Below are positions 1 through 6,636 of a stretch of DNA of 30,425 nucleotides, in pieces (the first letter of the stretch is position 1; the number at the start of each line of letters is the position of its first letter). Under the pieces are notes generated by a model. It saw only the letters and a list, made by a program, of their open reading frames with translations. It did not search any database and was not told the origin of the DNA. Origin of the DNA: Candidatus Pacearchaeota archaeon (GTDB lineage: Archaea > Nanobdellota > Nanobdellia > Pacearchaeales > GW2011-AR1); the NCBI GenBank assembly GCA_023142835.1, contig JAGLIS010000011.1:1-30425 (forward strand), given 5' to 3'. The position numbers and the translations under genes were made by a program.

Positions 1-128
1 CAGAAAGGATTTTCTTCAATATCATATAGCGCTTTTTTTAGTTGTTCTTTTAGAGGTTTTTCCTCAAACTCCTCAAATATTCTCTGTAGTTCTTTATTTA
101 CAAATTGCACTTCACAAGGCTTATCCAT
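1..128 (-). CDS. RelE/ParE-like toxin, N-terminal part (cut by window edge)
   Basis: The reading frame starts at ATG 126-128 on the minus strand and runs off the left edge after 42 codons. It begins MDKPCEVQFVNKELQ and continues to ALYDIEENPF. The pattern of a short beta strand, an amphipathic helix pair and a final D-x-x-E-N-P-F motif is what I know from archaeal RelE/ParE mRNA-interferase toxins. The start overlaps the end of the upstream winged-helix gene by 8 nt, so the two are translationally coupled in antitoxin-toxin order. The catalytic C-terminal half is outside the window, so activity cannot be judged. Family call is by recognition plus context. Confidence 0.65.
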   Translation of the reverse strand, partial: MDKPCEVQFVNKELQRIFEEFEEKPLKEQLKKALYDIEENPF

Positions 129-414
129 TTTTCTTTCCTCCCTTCCATGTTAGATGCGCCATCTCAAGTCTTTTCCTCGCCTCTTCCGGATAAAATATCC
201 ACCCTATTTTCCCCTCGCTGTCTACAGATATCTTTCCAGAGACTAATAGATAATCAATTATCGTGCTGTATGTTTGATACATCATCTTCTTAGGTAAATT
301 CTCCCATAGTTGTTTTTTCTTGTATTCTCCATCGTTTTCTTGTATAAATTTTTCCACCATCAAGACAGTGTCTAATCTTGGAGACCTCGCAAAAGTTTTC
401 TTTTCCATTGTCAT
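121..414 (-). CDS. small winged-helix protein, likely antitoxin
   Basis: About 97 residues from ATG 412-414; the frame also allows GTG at 423 or ATG at 408, and no Shine-Dalgarno sequence decides between them. The core (DTVLMVEKFIQENDGEY, then QLWENLPKKMMYQTYSTIIDYLLVSGKI) reads as a winged-helix fold: helix, recognition helix, then a beta hairpin with G-K-I-x-W-I-F. The C-terminus is basic (KGGKKNG). It overlaps the RelE-like toxin gene by 8 nt. Family knowledge says archaeal RelE-like toxins are often paired with small DNA-binding antitoxins that repress their own promoter; the inverted repeat at 471-486 is the likely site. Antitoxin role is inferred from context. Confidence 0.6.
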   Translation of the reverse strand: MTMEKKTFARSPRLDTVLMVEKFIQENDGEYKKKQLWENLPKKMMYQTYSTIIDYLLVSGKISVDSEGKIGWIFYPEEARKRLEMAHLTWKGGKKNG

Positions 415-470
415 TAATTTCACTCTTCATTCCCGCAATCTCCTAGGGCACAACCTTTCATAACCATAGT

Positions 471-496
471 TATATCAACTGATATATCCTTATAAA
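471..496 (-). promoter_or_regulatory. promoter of toxin-antitoxin operon with inverted repeat
   Basis: On the minus strand a TATA box (TTTATAAGG, 488-496) is followed at once by the inverted repeat TATATCA-AC-TGATATA (471-486, 7-bp arms, 2-nt spacer). The repeat lies between the TATA box and the expected transcription start near 465, where a bound repressor would block initiation. Autoregulation by the antitoxin is inferred. Confidence 0.5.
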
Positions 497-588
497 TCTT
501 TGGATTCGTTGTCCAATTTATATGATAAACCTCTAAAACATTCACAACCTCCAACAAACTATATAAACTCAAATTCCTTTAATTTAGT

Positions 589-807
589 ATGATAGGAAAG
601 AAAAGAAAAGGGGTAAAAATGTTTTGCGGAACTAAAGATAGTTGCAGGGTTTGTGAAGGGGCTGTGTACGGGCTTGGTTTTATTGGGGCAGCAGTCTATT
701 ACATATCTACGGCGACTGGTCTTTGGAGTGGGGTGGTGGGATTCTCGAAAGCAATAATCTGGCCGGCATTTTTAATCTTTGAAGCACTTAAGTTTTTAGG
801 AGCTTAA
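589..807 (+). CDS. small Cys-containing membrane protein
   Basis: 72 residues. A basic N-terminus is followed by a CGTKDSCRVCEG segment with three cysteines, then two hydrophobic helices (about residues 27-45 and 53-70), giving a small inner-membrane protein. A TATA box (CTATATAAAC, 559-568) is centred 26 nt before ATG 589, supporting a leaderless transcript and this start; an internal ATG at 619 (MFCGTK) is the alternative. I do not recognise the family. The next gene also encodes a tiny membrane protein. The cysteines could bind metal or form a disulfide, but nothing in the sequence decides this. Confidence 0.6.
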   Translation: MIGKKRKGVKMFCGTKDSCRVCEGAVYGLGFIGAAVYYISTATGLWSGVVGFSKAIIWPAFLIFEALKFLGA

Positions 808-860
808 GTTAATTTATAGAGGAAAGAAAGTTTTAAATAATTCTTTATCTTAATCGTATT

Positions 861-869
861 GGAGGTGAT
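861..869 (+). promoter_or_regulatory. strong Shine-Dalgarno sequence
   Basis: GGAGGTGAT lies 3 nt before ATG 873, an extended match to the 16S rRNA 3' end. It contrasts with the leaderless genes nearby. A TATA-like TTTTAAATAA at about 830-840 precedes it. Confidence 0.7.
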
Positions 870-872
870 GAT

Positions 873-1076
873 ATGAAGTGTTTTGAAAAGATGGTGAAGA
901 AGCTCGATGTTTTGGATATTGGGTTGATTAAGTGGTCTGTTGCTGCATTTGTTTTATTTGTGATAACAATTTGGCCTGCTGCTATGACTTGGGTGCATTC
1001 AGTGAATCCTTGGTATTTTCTAATAGCATCTGTAGTTTTTGCTATCAGACCATGTTATAAGGCTTATTTGAAATAA
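873..1076 (+). CDS. small two-helix membrane protein
   Basis: 67 residues. A polar, Lys-rich N-terminus (KCFEKMVKKLDVLD) is followed by two hydrophobic helices (about 18-38 and 46-62) joined by a short loop with W and H, and a short basic end (YKAYLK). The start is fixed by the strong Shine-Dalgarno sequence at 861-869. I recognise no named family; such two-helix proteins are common in Woesearchaeota-like genomes. It follows another small membrane protein by 65 nt on the same strand, but has its own TATA-like element, so the two may be separate transcripts. Confidence 0.65.
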   Translation: MKCFEKMVKKLDVLDIGLIKWSVAAFVLFVITIWPAAMTWVHSVNPWYFLIASVVFAIRPCYKAYLK

Positions 1077-1186
1077 TCTTGTAAATGTTTAAATAGTATT
1101 AGTTCTTCTATAATAGGTGGGCTTGGGATTTTTTATTATATGGTAGTTTATACTTGTTAGCTTAATAGAGGTTGCAAATAAGAAAA

Positions 1187-1194
1187 TTTATAAG
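1187..1194 (+). promoter_or_regulatory. TATA box for the gene at 1216
   Basis: TTTATAAG is centred about 26 nt before ATG 1216, which predicts a leaderless transcript and supports that start. Confidence 0.55.
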
Positions 1195-1215
1195 AAGGTT
1201 ATTATAAGATGTTAG

Positions 1216-1620
1216 ATGATTTCAATAGAAAATTTTAGAAAAAACTTAGGGAAGCGAGTAATACTTGGAAGAAATATAAGAAATGCTGATAGACTAGAAA
1301 CAACAACACTTTATTTTTTCTCAGGAGTTATTAATGAAATATTTGAATATTCAGTTTCTGCATCACATGACAATGATTATGGAATCAAATTTACAGATGC
1401 AAGGCTTTCTGGTAAAGGAGGCACAACGTGTGTAACTGAGCATAAAACACTTTATGAAATCCCTTTAAATGTACTCACCGGGGAGATGAAGAGTAATGAA
1501 CTGCGAGGATATTTAAAGAAATCCCCAGATTACAATACTCAATGGGGTAATAGGGATGATCACATCGAAGATATAGTCAATAATTTAGATACAATTGTAG
1601 AAAATTATCAAATAGGATAA
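1216..1620 (+). CDS. hypothetical protein, soluble
   Basis: 134 residues with no signal peptide or membrane helix. It starts MISIENFRKNLGKRVIL and ends in an acidic, Asn-rich helix (HIEDIVNNLDTIVENYQIG). The middle has alternating hydrophobic residues that suggest beta strands. One cysteine sits in GGTTCVTEHKT. I do not recognise the family. The TATA box at 1187-1194 supports the start as leaderless. No neighbour gives a functional clue: small membrane proteins lie upstream and a convergent 83-residue hypothetical gene lies downstream. Confidence 0.6.
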   Translation: MISIENFRKNLGKRVILGRNIRNADRLETTTLYFFSGVINEIFEYSVSASHDNDYGIKFTDARLSGKGGTTCVTEHKTLYEIPLNVLTGEMKSNELRGYLKKSPDYNTQWGNRDDHIEDIVNNLDTIVENYQIG

Positions 1621-1756
1621 AAATGATTTTTGGATAGATATTTTTAGATTCCTTCTCAATTGAAACTAATATCGAAATTTAGTGAAGTTGTGGGTGGAGT
1701 ACAATAAGGTATAGTTTAATTTTTTGTTATGTGTTTTAGAGCTTTGCGAGATTGTC

Positions 1757-2008
1757 TTAAACTAAATCTGAGAAAAGTTCAGTAAGGGTTTCTAATGTCA
1801 AAAATCTAGGACTTAGATGAGGGTGTTCAAATTTTTTAACGAGTTCTAATTCTTTTGGTCCAAAGCAATAAACTTTGTCTTTTGCTAAGTAATCCCTAGG
1901 AGGAATAAATTCTCCAAGACAATAAATTTTATTATTTAATTTCCAATATCCATAAGACTTACTGTGATTTGGATTAAATTCTAATTTTGGTCTTTCAGTT
2001 GACTTCAT
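1757..2008 (-). CDS. small hypothetical protein with palindromic promoter element
   Basis: 83 residues, soluble, rich in aromatic residues (SYGYWKLNNKIYCLGEF) and with two cysteines, each in a Tyr-Cys pair (IYCLGE, VYCFGP). The repeated pattern K-x-Y-C-x-G suggests two similar beta hairpins. Not a family I recognise. The start is supported by a TATA box at 2033-2040 on the minus strand, about 28 nt upstream. Between TATA and ATG lies an 18-bp perfect palindrome, so the gene is probably repressible, perhaps by its own product or by a small regulator elsewhere. Confidence 0.55.
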   Translation of the reverse strand: MKSTERPKLEFNPNHSKSYGYWKLNNKIYCLGEFIPPRDYLAKDKVYCFGPKELELVKKFEHPHLSPRFLTLETLTELFSDLV

Positions 2009-2009
2009 A

Positions 2010-2040
2010 ATATAGTTATAACTATATAGTAGTATATAAA
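2010..2040 (-). promoter_or_regulatory. promoter with 18-bp perfect palindrome
   Basis: The minus-strand TATA box (TTTATATA, 2033-2040) is followed by ATATAGTTATAACTATAT (2010-2027), which equals its own reverse complement over all 18 bases. It ends one base before the ATG of the 83-residue gene. An overlapping second palindrome, ACTATATAGT, sits at 2021-2030. Operator function is inferred from position. Confidence 0.55.
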
Positions 2041-2111
2041 TCTTTAGATTGTAACTTCTTATGTCCTGAAACAGGACAGTACTAGGTTATATAATTACTA
2101 AAAATCAGAAA

Positions 2112-2126
2112 AGGGATAAAATCCCT
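2112..2126 (-). terminator. hairpin and T-rich end downstream of the RRM gene
   Basis: AGGGAT-AAA-ATCCCT forms a 6-bp stem with a 3-nt loop. On the minus strand it is preceded by a T-rich stretch (TTTTTATTTTTTT) and followed by TTTTC, about 35 nt past the RRM stop codon. It is a plausible transcription end; archaeal termination depends mainly on the T-runs. Confidence 0.4.
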
Positions 2127-2160
2127 AAAAAAATAAAAATTTACTAGACAGAATCTAGAT

Positions 2161-2427
2161 TTAATCTCGTGAAGCGTTGTCTCGTGGAACCATTGGTTTG
2201 GCCTCACTTACAGTTAACTTTCGTCCTTCGAGTTCTTTTTCGTTCATTTCCGAAATAGCTTTACCAGCTGCTTCATCATCCGCGATTGTTACAAAACCGA
2301 AACCTTTTGATCGACCCGAGTATCTATCTTTAATAAGAACTGCTTCTTCAACAGTAAAATTTGCAAAAAGTTCTTTCAAACCATTTTCATCAATAGACCA
2401 AGGTAAATTACCTACGTATAATTTCAT
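2161..2427 (-). CDS. single-RRM RNA-binding protein
   Basis: 88 residues forming one RNA recognition motif. RNP2 is LYVGNL (3-8) and RNP1 is KGFGFVTI (41-48), both with their conserved aromatics. A short tail (PMVPRDNASRD) follows. It resembles the small glycine-poor RRM proteins of cyanobacteria and some bacteria, which bind single-stranded RNA and are often cold-responsive; this is family knowledge, not seen here. A GGGAGGA Shine-Dalgarno sequence precedes the ATG, so this transcript has a leader, unlike many neighbours. Single-RRM proteins are rare in archaea outside DPANN lineages, so transfer from bacteria is possible. The RNA target is unknown. Confidence 0.9.
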   Translation of the reverse strand: MKLYVGNLPWSIDENGLKELFANFTVEEAVLIKDRYSGRSKGFGFVTIADDEAAGKAISEMNEKELEGRKLTVSEAKPMVPRDNASRD

Positions 2428-2543
2428 TATTTCCTCCCGTATTATTTAATAATTTTAATAGAATTCTCATATATCTTTATCTTGGTCCGCCTTACGTAAT
2501 TTTATAGAATTAAGGGTTTTTAAAGTTACTGCTACCAAACTTA

Positions 2544-3659
2544 TCAAAAAGCAAATTCCATGATAATTCCTGCAATGAATATAAATATTAAAATAGCAGC
2601 GATAGGCAATATAATCGGCATCTGAATTTCGGGGTCTTTCCCATTTCGTGTCTGTGTTTTCGCTTTTCTACCTATTAAAATTACCAGTATCCCTGTCAAA
2701 CCTCCAGAAATTACTCCTCCGATTCCCAAAATTGAAACAAATCCTATAAGATTAAATCTTGAAACCAAGAGATATAAAATCAAAGGAACTAGAGATGTGA
2801 AAAAGAAATTAATTGTTTTCGAAGTTTTTAAATCGTATTTGAATGTATCTCGAATTGAATAGGATAGTACGAAATAAGATGTGAACATTGTAAATATCCC
2901 GAGAACGGTAATGAAAGGTCCAAAGGATAATGTTGCAACTTCAGTTACATTCTTCCCAAGGATTCCTACAAAGATTAAACTGAATAAAATATATAGGAAT
3001 ATTGGAATGATAGTTCCGATAACAATTGCTTTTTTGAATAATTTTTCTTTACCTTTTATCTCTTGACGAAGTTCAGGTATTGAGGTAAACCCTAAGAGAG
3101 CAAACATAATTACTCCTATTGGTAAAGCGAAACTTGGAAGATTAAATGTTAAAAGATTCGATGGTTGAACTTGTGGAACGAATTTAATGAAAATGCCTAA
3201 AATAATTACTATTATTCCCATAACTCCCCATGTTTCAATTTTCTTTAACCCCTTAAGTCCCTCCCTTAATAATAATGTCATAACTATCCAGAATGCTATC
3301 CCAAAAAATATCGGATTAACATTGCCAGGAATTAATCTTGAGAAACTTTCCCCTTCACCTATGAGATATGCTAAAAGTGCGGAATAAATTCCAAAGAGCA
3401 TAGCAAAAAACATTGCATACTTTCCCCAAGGTCCTAAATATTTCTCAGAATATCCTGGAAGTTGATGTATCCCTTTTGTTCGAAGTGTAATTTCCCCCAA
3501 TACGAGATTAACAAAAATCATTACAGCACCTAGGGCAATAAGCCAAAATAATCCTATTAAAAATCCAGACTGTGCAAAAACATAAGGAATACCGAGGATT
3601 CCTGCTCCGATTATCGTACCTGTTAAGGTAAATGTTGTCGCCCAGAATTTCTTATCCAT
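2544..3659 (-). CDS. amino-acid permease (APC superfamily, aromatic/Trp-Tyr permease-like)
   Basis: 371 residues with about 11 hydrophobic helices. The first helix carries the unwound motif TGTIIGAGILGIPYVF (about 14-29), typical of APC-fold amino-acid transporters and close to the hydroxy/aromatic amino-acid permease group. Helix 6 contains FALLGFTSIPELRQEI, matching the conserved G-F-x-x-x-P-E region of that group. It probably imports an amino acid by cation symport across the cytoplasmic membrane; an organism with limited biosynthesis would need such importers. Substrate cannot be read from the sequence. It is monocistronic: the pgk gene upstream ends 144 nt away and the RRM gene follows after 116 nt. 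Confidence 0.8.
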   Translation of the reverse strand: MDKKFWATTFTLTGTIIGAGILGIPYVFAQSGFLIGLFWLIALGAVMIFVNLVLGEITLRTKGIHQLPGYSEKYLGPWGKYAMFFAMLFGIYSALLAYLIGEGESFSRLIPGNVNPIFFGIAFWIVMTLLLREGLKGLKKIETWGVMGIIVIILGIFIKFVPQVQPSNLLTFNLPSFALPIGVIMFALLGFTSIPELRQEIKGKEKLFKKAIVIGTIIPIFLYILFSLIFVGILGKNVTEVATLSFGPFITVLGIFTMFTSYFVLSYSIRDTFKYDLKTSKTINFFFTSLVPLILYLLVSRFNLIGFVSILGIGGVISGGLTGILVILIGRKAKTQTRNGKDPEIQMPIILPIAAILIFIFIAGIIMEFAF

Positions 3660-3803
3660 AGATTTCTTTCTTTTTAGAAAAAAGAAATTTCTCGCAAGTA
3701 GAAAAACTTATTTTCCAAAAATTCTTTGAGTATTTAATTTTTGCAATGGGAAATCACCTAAGTTATTTGGAGTAAATATTGTTTTTAAGGTTTTGGAATT
3801 TTC

Positions 3804-4949
3804 CTATCTCAAAGCTTCTATCCCAGGTAATCTTTCTCCAGCAATATAATTCAACAAAGCTCCCCCAGAAAGACTAACATGACCAAACCTTTTTTTAGGA
3901 AGTTTATATTTTTCAATAGTATCACTCAAATGCCCTCCACCAACCAAACTAAAACCCTTCGACGAAGCAATAGCTTTCAATAAAGAAACCGTCCCCTTAG
4001 CAAACCTTTCATCCGAAGAAGAACCTGCAGGCCCTTTCATATAAATCGCCTTAGCCTTTTTTATTTCCTCAACATATTTCTTTATAGTTCCTTCCCCAAT
4101 ATCCTCAATCTCATACTCCAACGGAAAATCCTTCAACAAAAATTCCTTCCTAGAACTATCTTTAATCACAGCAAAATCTATCGGAGTTTCAACATTTTTT
4201 AATTTCTTTTTTAATTTCTTTTTAAACTTTTTATAATCTCCTTTAACAAGAACATTATCTTCCAAATATCTATTTTGATATCCTAAATCCTTTCCATTAG
4301 CGACGAGACACATTTGACCAAATAATCCACAAGCTAAAACTTTGTTCCCTTTCAAAAGTTTAATATTAGATTCTGGCTTAGCCCCTCCAAGAATATAAAG
4401 ACAATTTTTCATAGAAACTTTTTCAAGAGCTTTTAATTCCGCTTCAACTAACGGGCCAATACAACTATCCATATTTTTTGGAAAACCAGTAATAGAAGTA
4501 TGGTCTCTGTGACATACAGAAAAAGCATCATTAACATACAAATCAAATAGAGGCGATAAATTTTTCAACAAAACATTATTTTTCTTCCCCGGATTAAACT
4601 CATCCTCGACAAACCTAACGTTATCAAGAAGAATCACCTCACCACTCCTAAGTTTCCCTATCGCTCTAATCGCCTTTTCCCCACAAACATCCTCGATAAA
4701 TTTCACCCTAGTATACTTACTCAACAATTTCGCATGTTGTTTTAGACTAACAAAATCTCTTTTCCCAGAATTACCTTGGTGTGCTAATATTACAATCTTT
4801 GCTTTCTTCTTCTTAAGCTCTAGAATAGTCTTTGAAGCTTCAATAATCCTTTCTGACAAAATAATTTTTCCTTTAGAGACATCAGAATTAATATCTGCCC
4901 TTAACAAAATCAACTTATCTTTTACATCAAAATCATTTAATGTTTTCAT
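3804..4949 (-). CDS. pgk: phosphoglycerate kinase
   Basis: 381 residues from ATG 4947-4949; an in-frame TTG two codons upstream is less likely. It converts 1,3-bisphosphoglycerate and ADP to 3-phosphoglycerate and ATP in the cytosol. Family signatures are present: LLRADINSD near the N-terminus (substrate Asp/Asn loop), HQGNSGK, the LDNVRFVEDE segment, GGAKPESNI at the nucleotide domain start, KGPAGSSSDERFAKGT, GGGHLSDTIEKY and the closing SGGALLNYIAGERLPGIEAL. Length is slightly under the usual 390-415. It follows gap on the same strand after 76 nt, giving a gap-pgk pair for consecutive steps. A strong inverted repeat just ahead of the ATG may affect translation. Confidence 0.95.
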   Translation of the reverse strand: MKTLNDFDVKDKLILLRADINSDVSKGKIILSERIIEASKTILELKKKKAKIVILAHQGNSGKRDFVSLKQHAKLLSKYTRVKFIEDVCGEKAIRAIGKLRSGEVILLDNVRFVEDEFNPGKKNNVLLKNLSPLFDLYVNDAFSVCHRDHTSITGFPKNMDSCIGPLVEAELKALEKVSMKNCLYILGGAKPESNIKLLKGNKVLACGLFGQMCLVANGKDLGYQNRYLEDNVLVKGDYKKFKKKLKKKLKNVETPIDFAVIKDSSRKEFLLKDFPLEYEIEDIGEGTIKKYVEEIKKAKAIYMKGPAGSSSDERFAKGTVSLLKAIASSKGFSLVGGGHLSDTIEKYKLPKKRFGHVSLSGGALLNYIAGERLPGIEALR

Positions 4950-4952
4950 TAG

Positions 4953-4972
4953 CAAAAACCTTTAGGTTTTTG
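4953..4972 (-). promoter_or_regulatory. inverted repeat immediately before pgk
   Basis: CAAAAACCT-TT-AGGTTTTTG is a 9-bp inverted repeat with a 2-nt centre, ending 3 nt before the pgk ATG. On the minus strand the only Shine-Dalgarno-like bases (AAAGGT) fall inside it, so an RNA hairpin could mask the ribosome site. It could instead be a weak termination or processing site between gap and pgk. Confidence 0.4.
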
Positions 4973-5025
4973 ATCAGCAAGGGCTTTGCCATTGCATAAT
5001 CTTAATTTAACTTTTTCAAATATTT

Positions 5026-6003
5026 TCATTTTAACATTTTAAGAAAATCAATCACTCGACAACTATACCCGTATTCATTATCGTACCAAGAAAGAACTTT
5101 AACCATATTCCCATTTGCCTTAGTTAGTTTAGAATCAAAAATAGAAGAATGAGAATTTCCTATCACATCTGAAGAAACGATTTCGTCCTCGGTATATTCC
5201 AAAACTTCCTTTATTTTCTTGGCTTCGTCTTTTATTACCTTGTTTATCTTTTCTACTGTTACAGATTTTTTTAGTGTTGCTACGAAATCAGTAATACTTC
5301 CACAGGCGACTGGTGCTCGAATTGCCATCCCGTCGAGTTTTCCTTTGAGATTTGGAATCACGACAGATACAGACGTTGCTGCACCCGACGACGTTGGGAT
5401 TAAATTTATTGCTCCTGCCCGGGATCTTCGGAGTTTTTTATGTGAAGTATCTAAGATATTTTGGTCATTTGTATATGCGTGGATTGTGGTCATGTATCCT
5501 TTTTCTATTCCAAATTTATCGTCGAGGATTTTTATGACAGGAGCTATACAATTCGTAGTGCATGATGCGAGAGAGATTATCTTATCTGTTTTTTTTAAAA
5601 TATTCTCATTAACACCCAAAACAATTGTAGCATCCACATCCTTTCCAGGTGCAGAAATTATAACTTTTTTCGCCCCCGCAGTCAAATGTTTTGAAGCACC
5701 TTCCCGATTTGTAAAAACTCCAGTGGATTCAATTACCACATCAACACCCAATTGTTTCCAAGGAAGTTTTTCTGGACTTCCCTCGGATGTGACAATTATT
5801 TTTTTACCACCTACTTTAATAAAATTCTTTCCAGATTCAATCTTCTTATCATAAACACCGTACACAGAATCATATTTTAATAAATAAGTCATCGACTCAA
5901 TACCTGACATATCATTTATAGCAACGACGTTAATACCTTTCTCAATCGCCCTCCTAAAAACAATCCTGCCAATCCTGCCAAATCCGTTTATAGCTACTTT
6001 CAT
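5026..6003 (-). CDS. gap: glyceraldehyde-3-phosphate dehydrogenase, bacterial class I
   Basis: 325 residues. The N-terminal Rossmann motif is INGFGRIGRIVFR (5-17). The catalytic cysteine is C148 in SCTTNC, with the partner His175 in TTIHAYTND. The C-terminal WYDNEYGYS segment is intact. The enzyme oxidises glyceraldehyde-3-phosphate with NAD(P) and phosphate to 1,3-bisphosphoglycerate, which pgk just downstream uses. Most archaea have the dissimilar class II enzyme; this is the class I form of bacteria and eukaryotes, so transfer from bacteria is inferred. The second strand ends AINDMSG, where NAD-specific enzymes usually have a further Asp, so cofactor preference is uncertain. A GAGGT Shine-Dalgarno sequence at about 6007-6011 supports the ATG. 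Confidence 0.95.
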   Translation of the reverse strand: MKVAINGFGRIGRIVFRRAIEKGINVVAINDMSGIESMTYLLKYDSVYGVYDKKIESGKNFIKVGGKKIIVTSEGSPEKLPWKQLGVDVVIESTGVFTNREGASKHLTAGAKKVIISAPGKDVDATIVLGVNENILKKTDKIISLASCTTNCIAPVIKILDDKFGIEKGYMTTIHAYTNDQNILDTSHKKLRRSRAGAINLIPTSSGAATSVSVVIPNLKGKLDGMAIRAPVACGSITDFVATLKKSVTVEKINKVIKDEAKKIKEVLEYTEDEIVSSDVIGNSHSSIFDSKLTKANGNMVKVLSWYDNEYGYSCRVIDFLKMLK

Positions 6004-6126
6004 TTTACCTCTTACCCTTTTAACTTAATTCAAATTAATAAAGCTTTCTGCTAAATGTAGTTTAAGCAAACACAGATAAACGAAAAAAATCGTGAAGGTT
6101 ATTATTTTTAGGTGAAGAATAAATAA

Positions 6127-6459
6127 TTAATTGTTATATAAAACTCCATTATAACCTTTGGCATATCTCGTAATACCTTCTGTAGTATTAGATATTATTA
6201 TTTTATTTTTATCTTTTGGATAAAGGACCACATTTATATTATAAGTATAAATGTTATTTTCTAATCTTTTCTTAAATTCCATTTTTAATTTATCTCCATC
6301 TTTAAGCTGGGCATGTAAGATCCTATAATTTAATAAAAAGCAGTCCTTCAAAAAACCATTTCCTAAAGATTCTTCTATTGAATCTGAATCGTTTACAATC
6401 CTTTCTAATTCTTTCCTTGCTTGATCTTGGGAAATATGCCTTTCCATTAACGTTATCAT
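6127..6459 (-). CDS. hypothetical protein
   Basis: 110 residues, soluble. The N-terminal half is helical and charged (ISQDQARKELERIVND); the C-terminal half is predicted beta strands (NIYTYNINVVLYPKDKNKIIISN). One cysteine (KDCFLL). I recognise no family. A TATA-like TTTAAAAAG around 6480-6488 on the minus strand lies about 25 nt before the ATG, predicting a leaderless transcript; ATG at 6447 (MERHIS) is an alternative start. It stands alone between the gap gene and the divergent thioredoxin-CcdA gene. Confidence 0.5.
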   Translation of the reverse strand: MITLMERHISQDQARKELERIVNDSDSIEESLGNGFLKDCFLLNYRILHAQLKDGDKLKMEFKKRLENNIYTYNINVVLYPKDKNKIIISNTTEGITRYAKGYNGVLYNN

Positions 6460-6636
6460 TAAAATAATGTATACTAATTCTTTTTAAATTTTATTGGACT
6501 GAAAAATATATCATGATGGTGCATAGATTGAGACGAGAAGTTAATCATTTTGTGCTAAGATTAATTTATGGGATAGCATATTTTATTTAGAGGTAACATT
6601 TATAATGATTATAGATTAATAAAATAAATAGGTAAA

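Noticed and set aside
383..430. ATG at 428-430 with AGGAGA 8 nt upstream, in a different frame from the antitoxin
   Set aside because: Its frame gives an unfamiliar short peptide, while the antitoxin frame has a winged-helix pattern and overlaps the toxin. A frameshift near the start is possible but unsupported.
865..871. GTGATGA resembling box C of a C/D sRNA
   Set aside because: It is part of the extended Shine-Dalgarno sequence of the gene at 873, and no matching box D with guide spacing was found.
5219..5854. 211-residue plus-strand ORF
   Set aside because: It lies wholly antisense to gap, whose protein is unmistakable; the translation has no family features.
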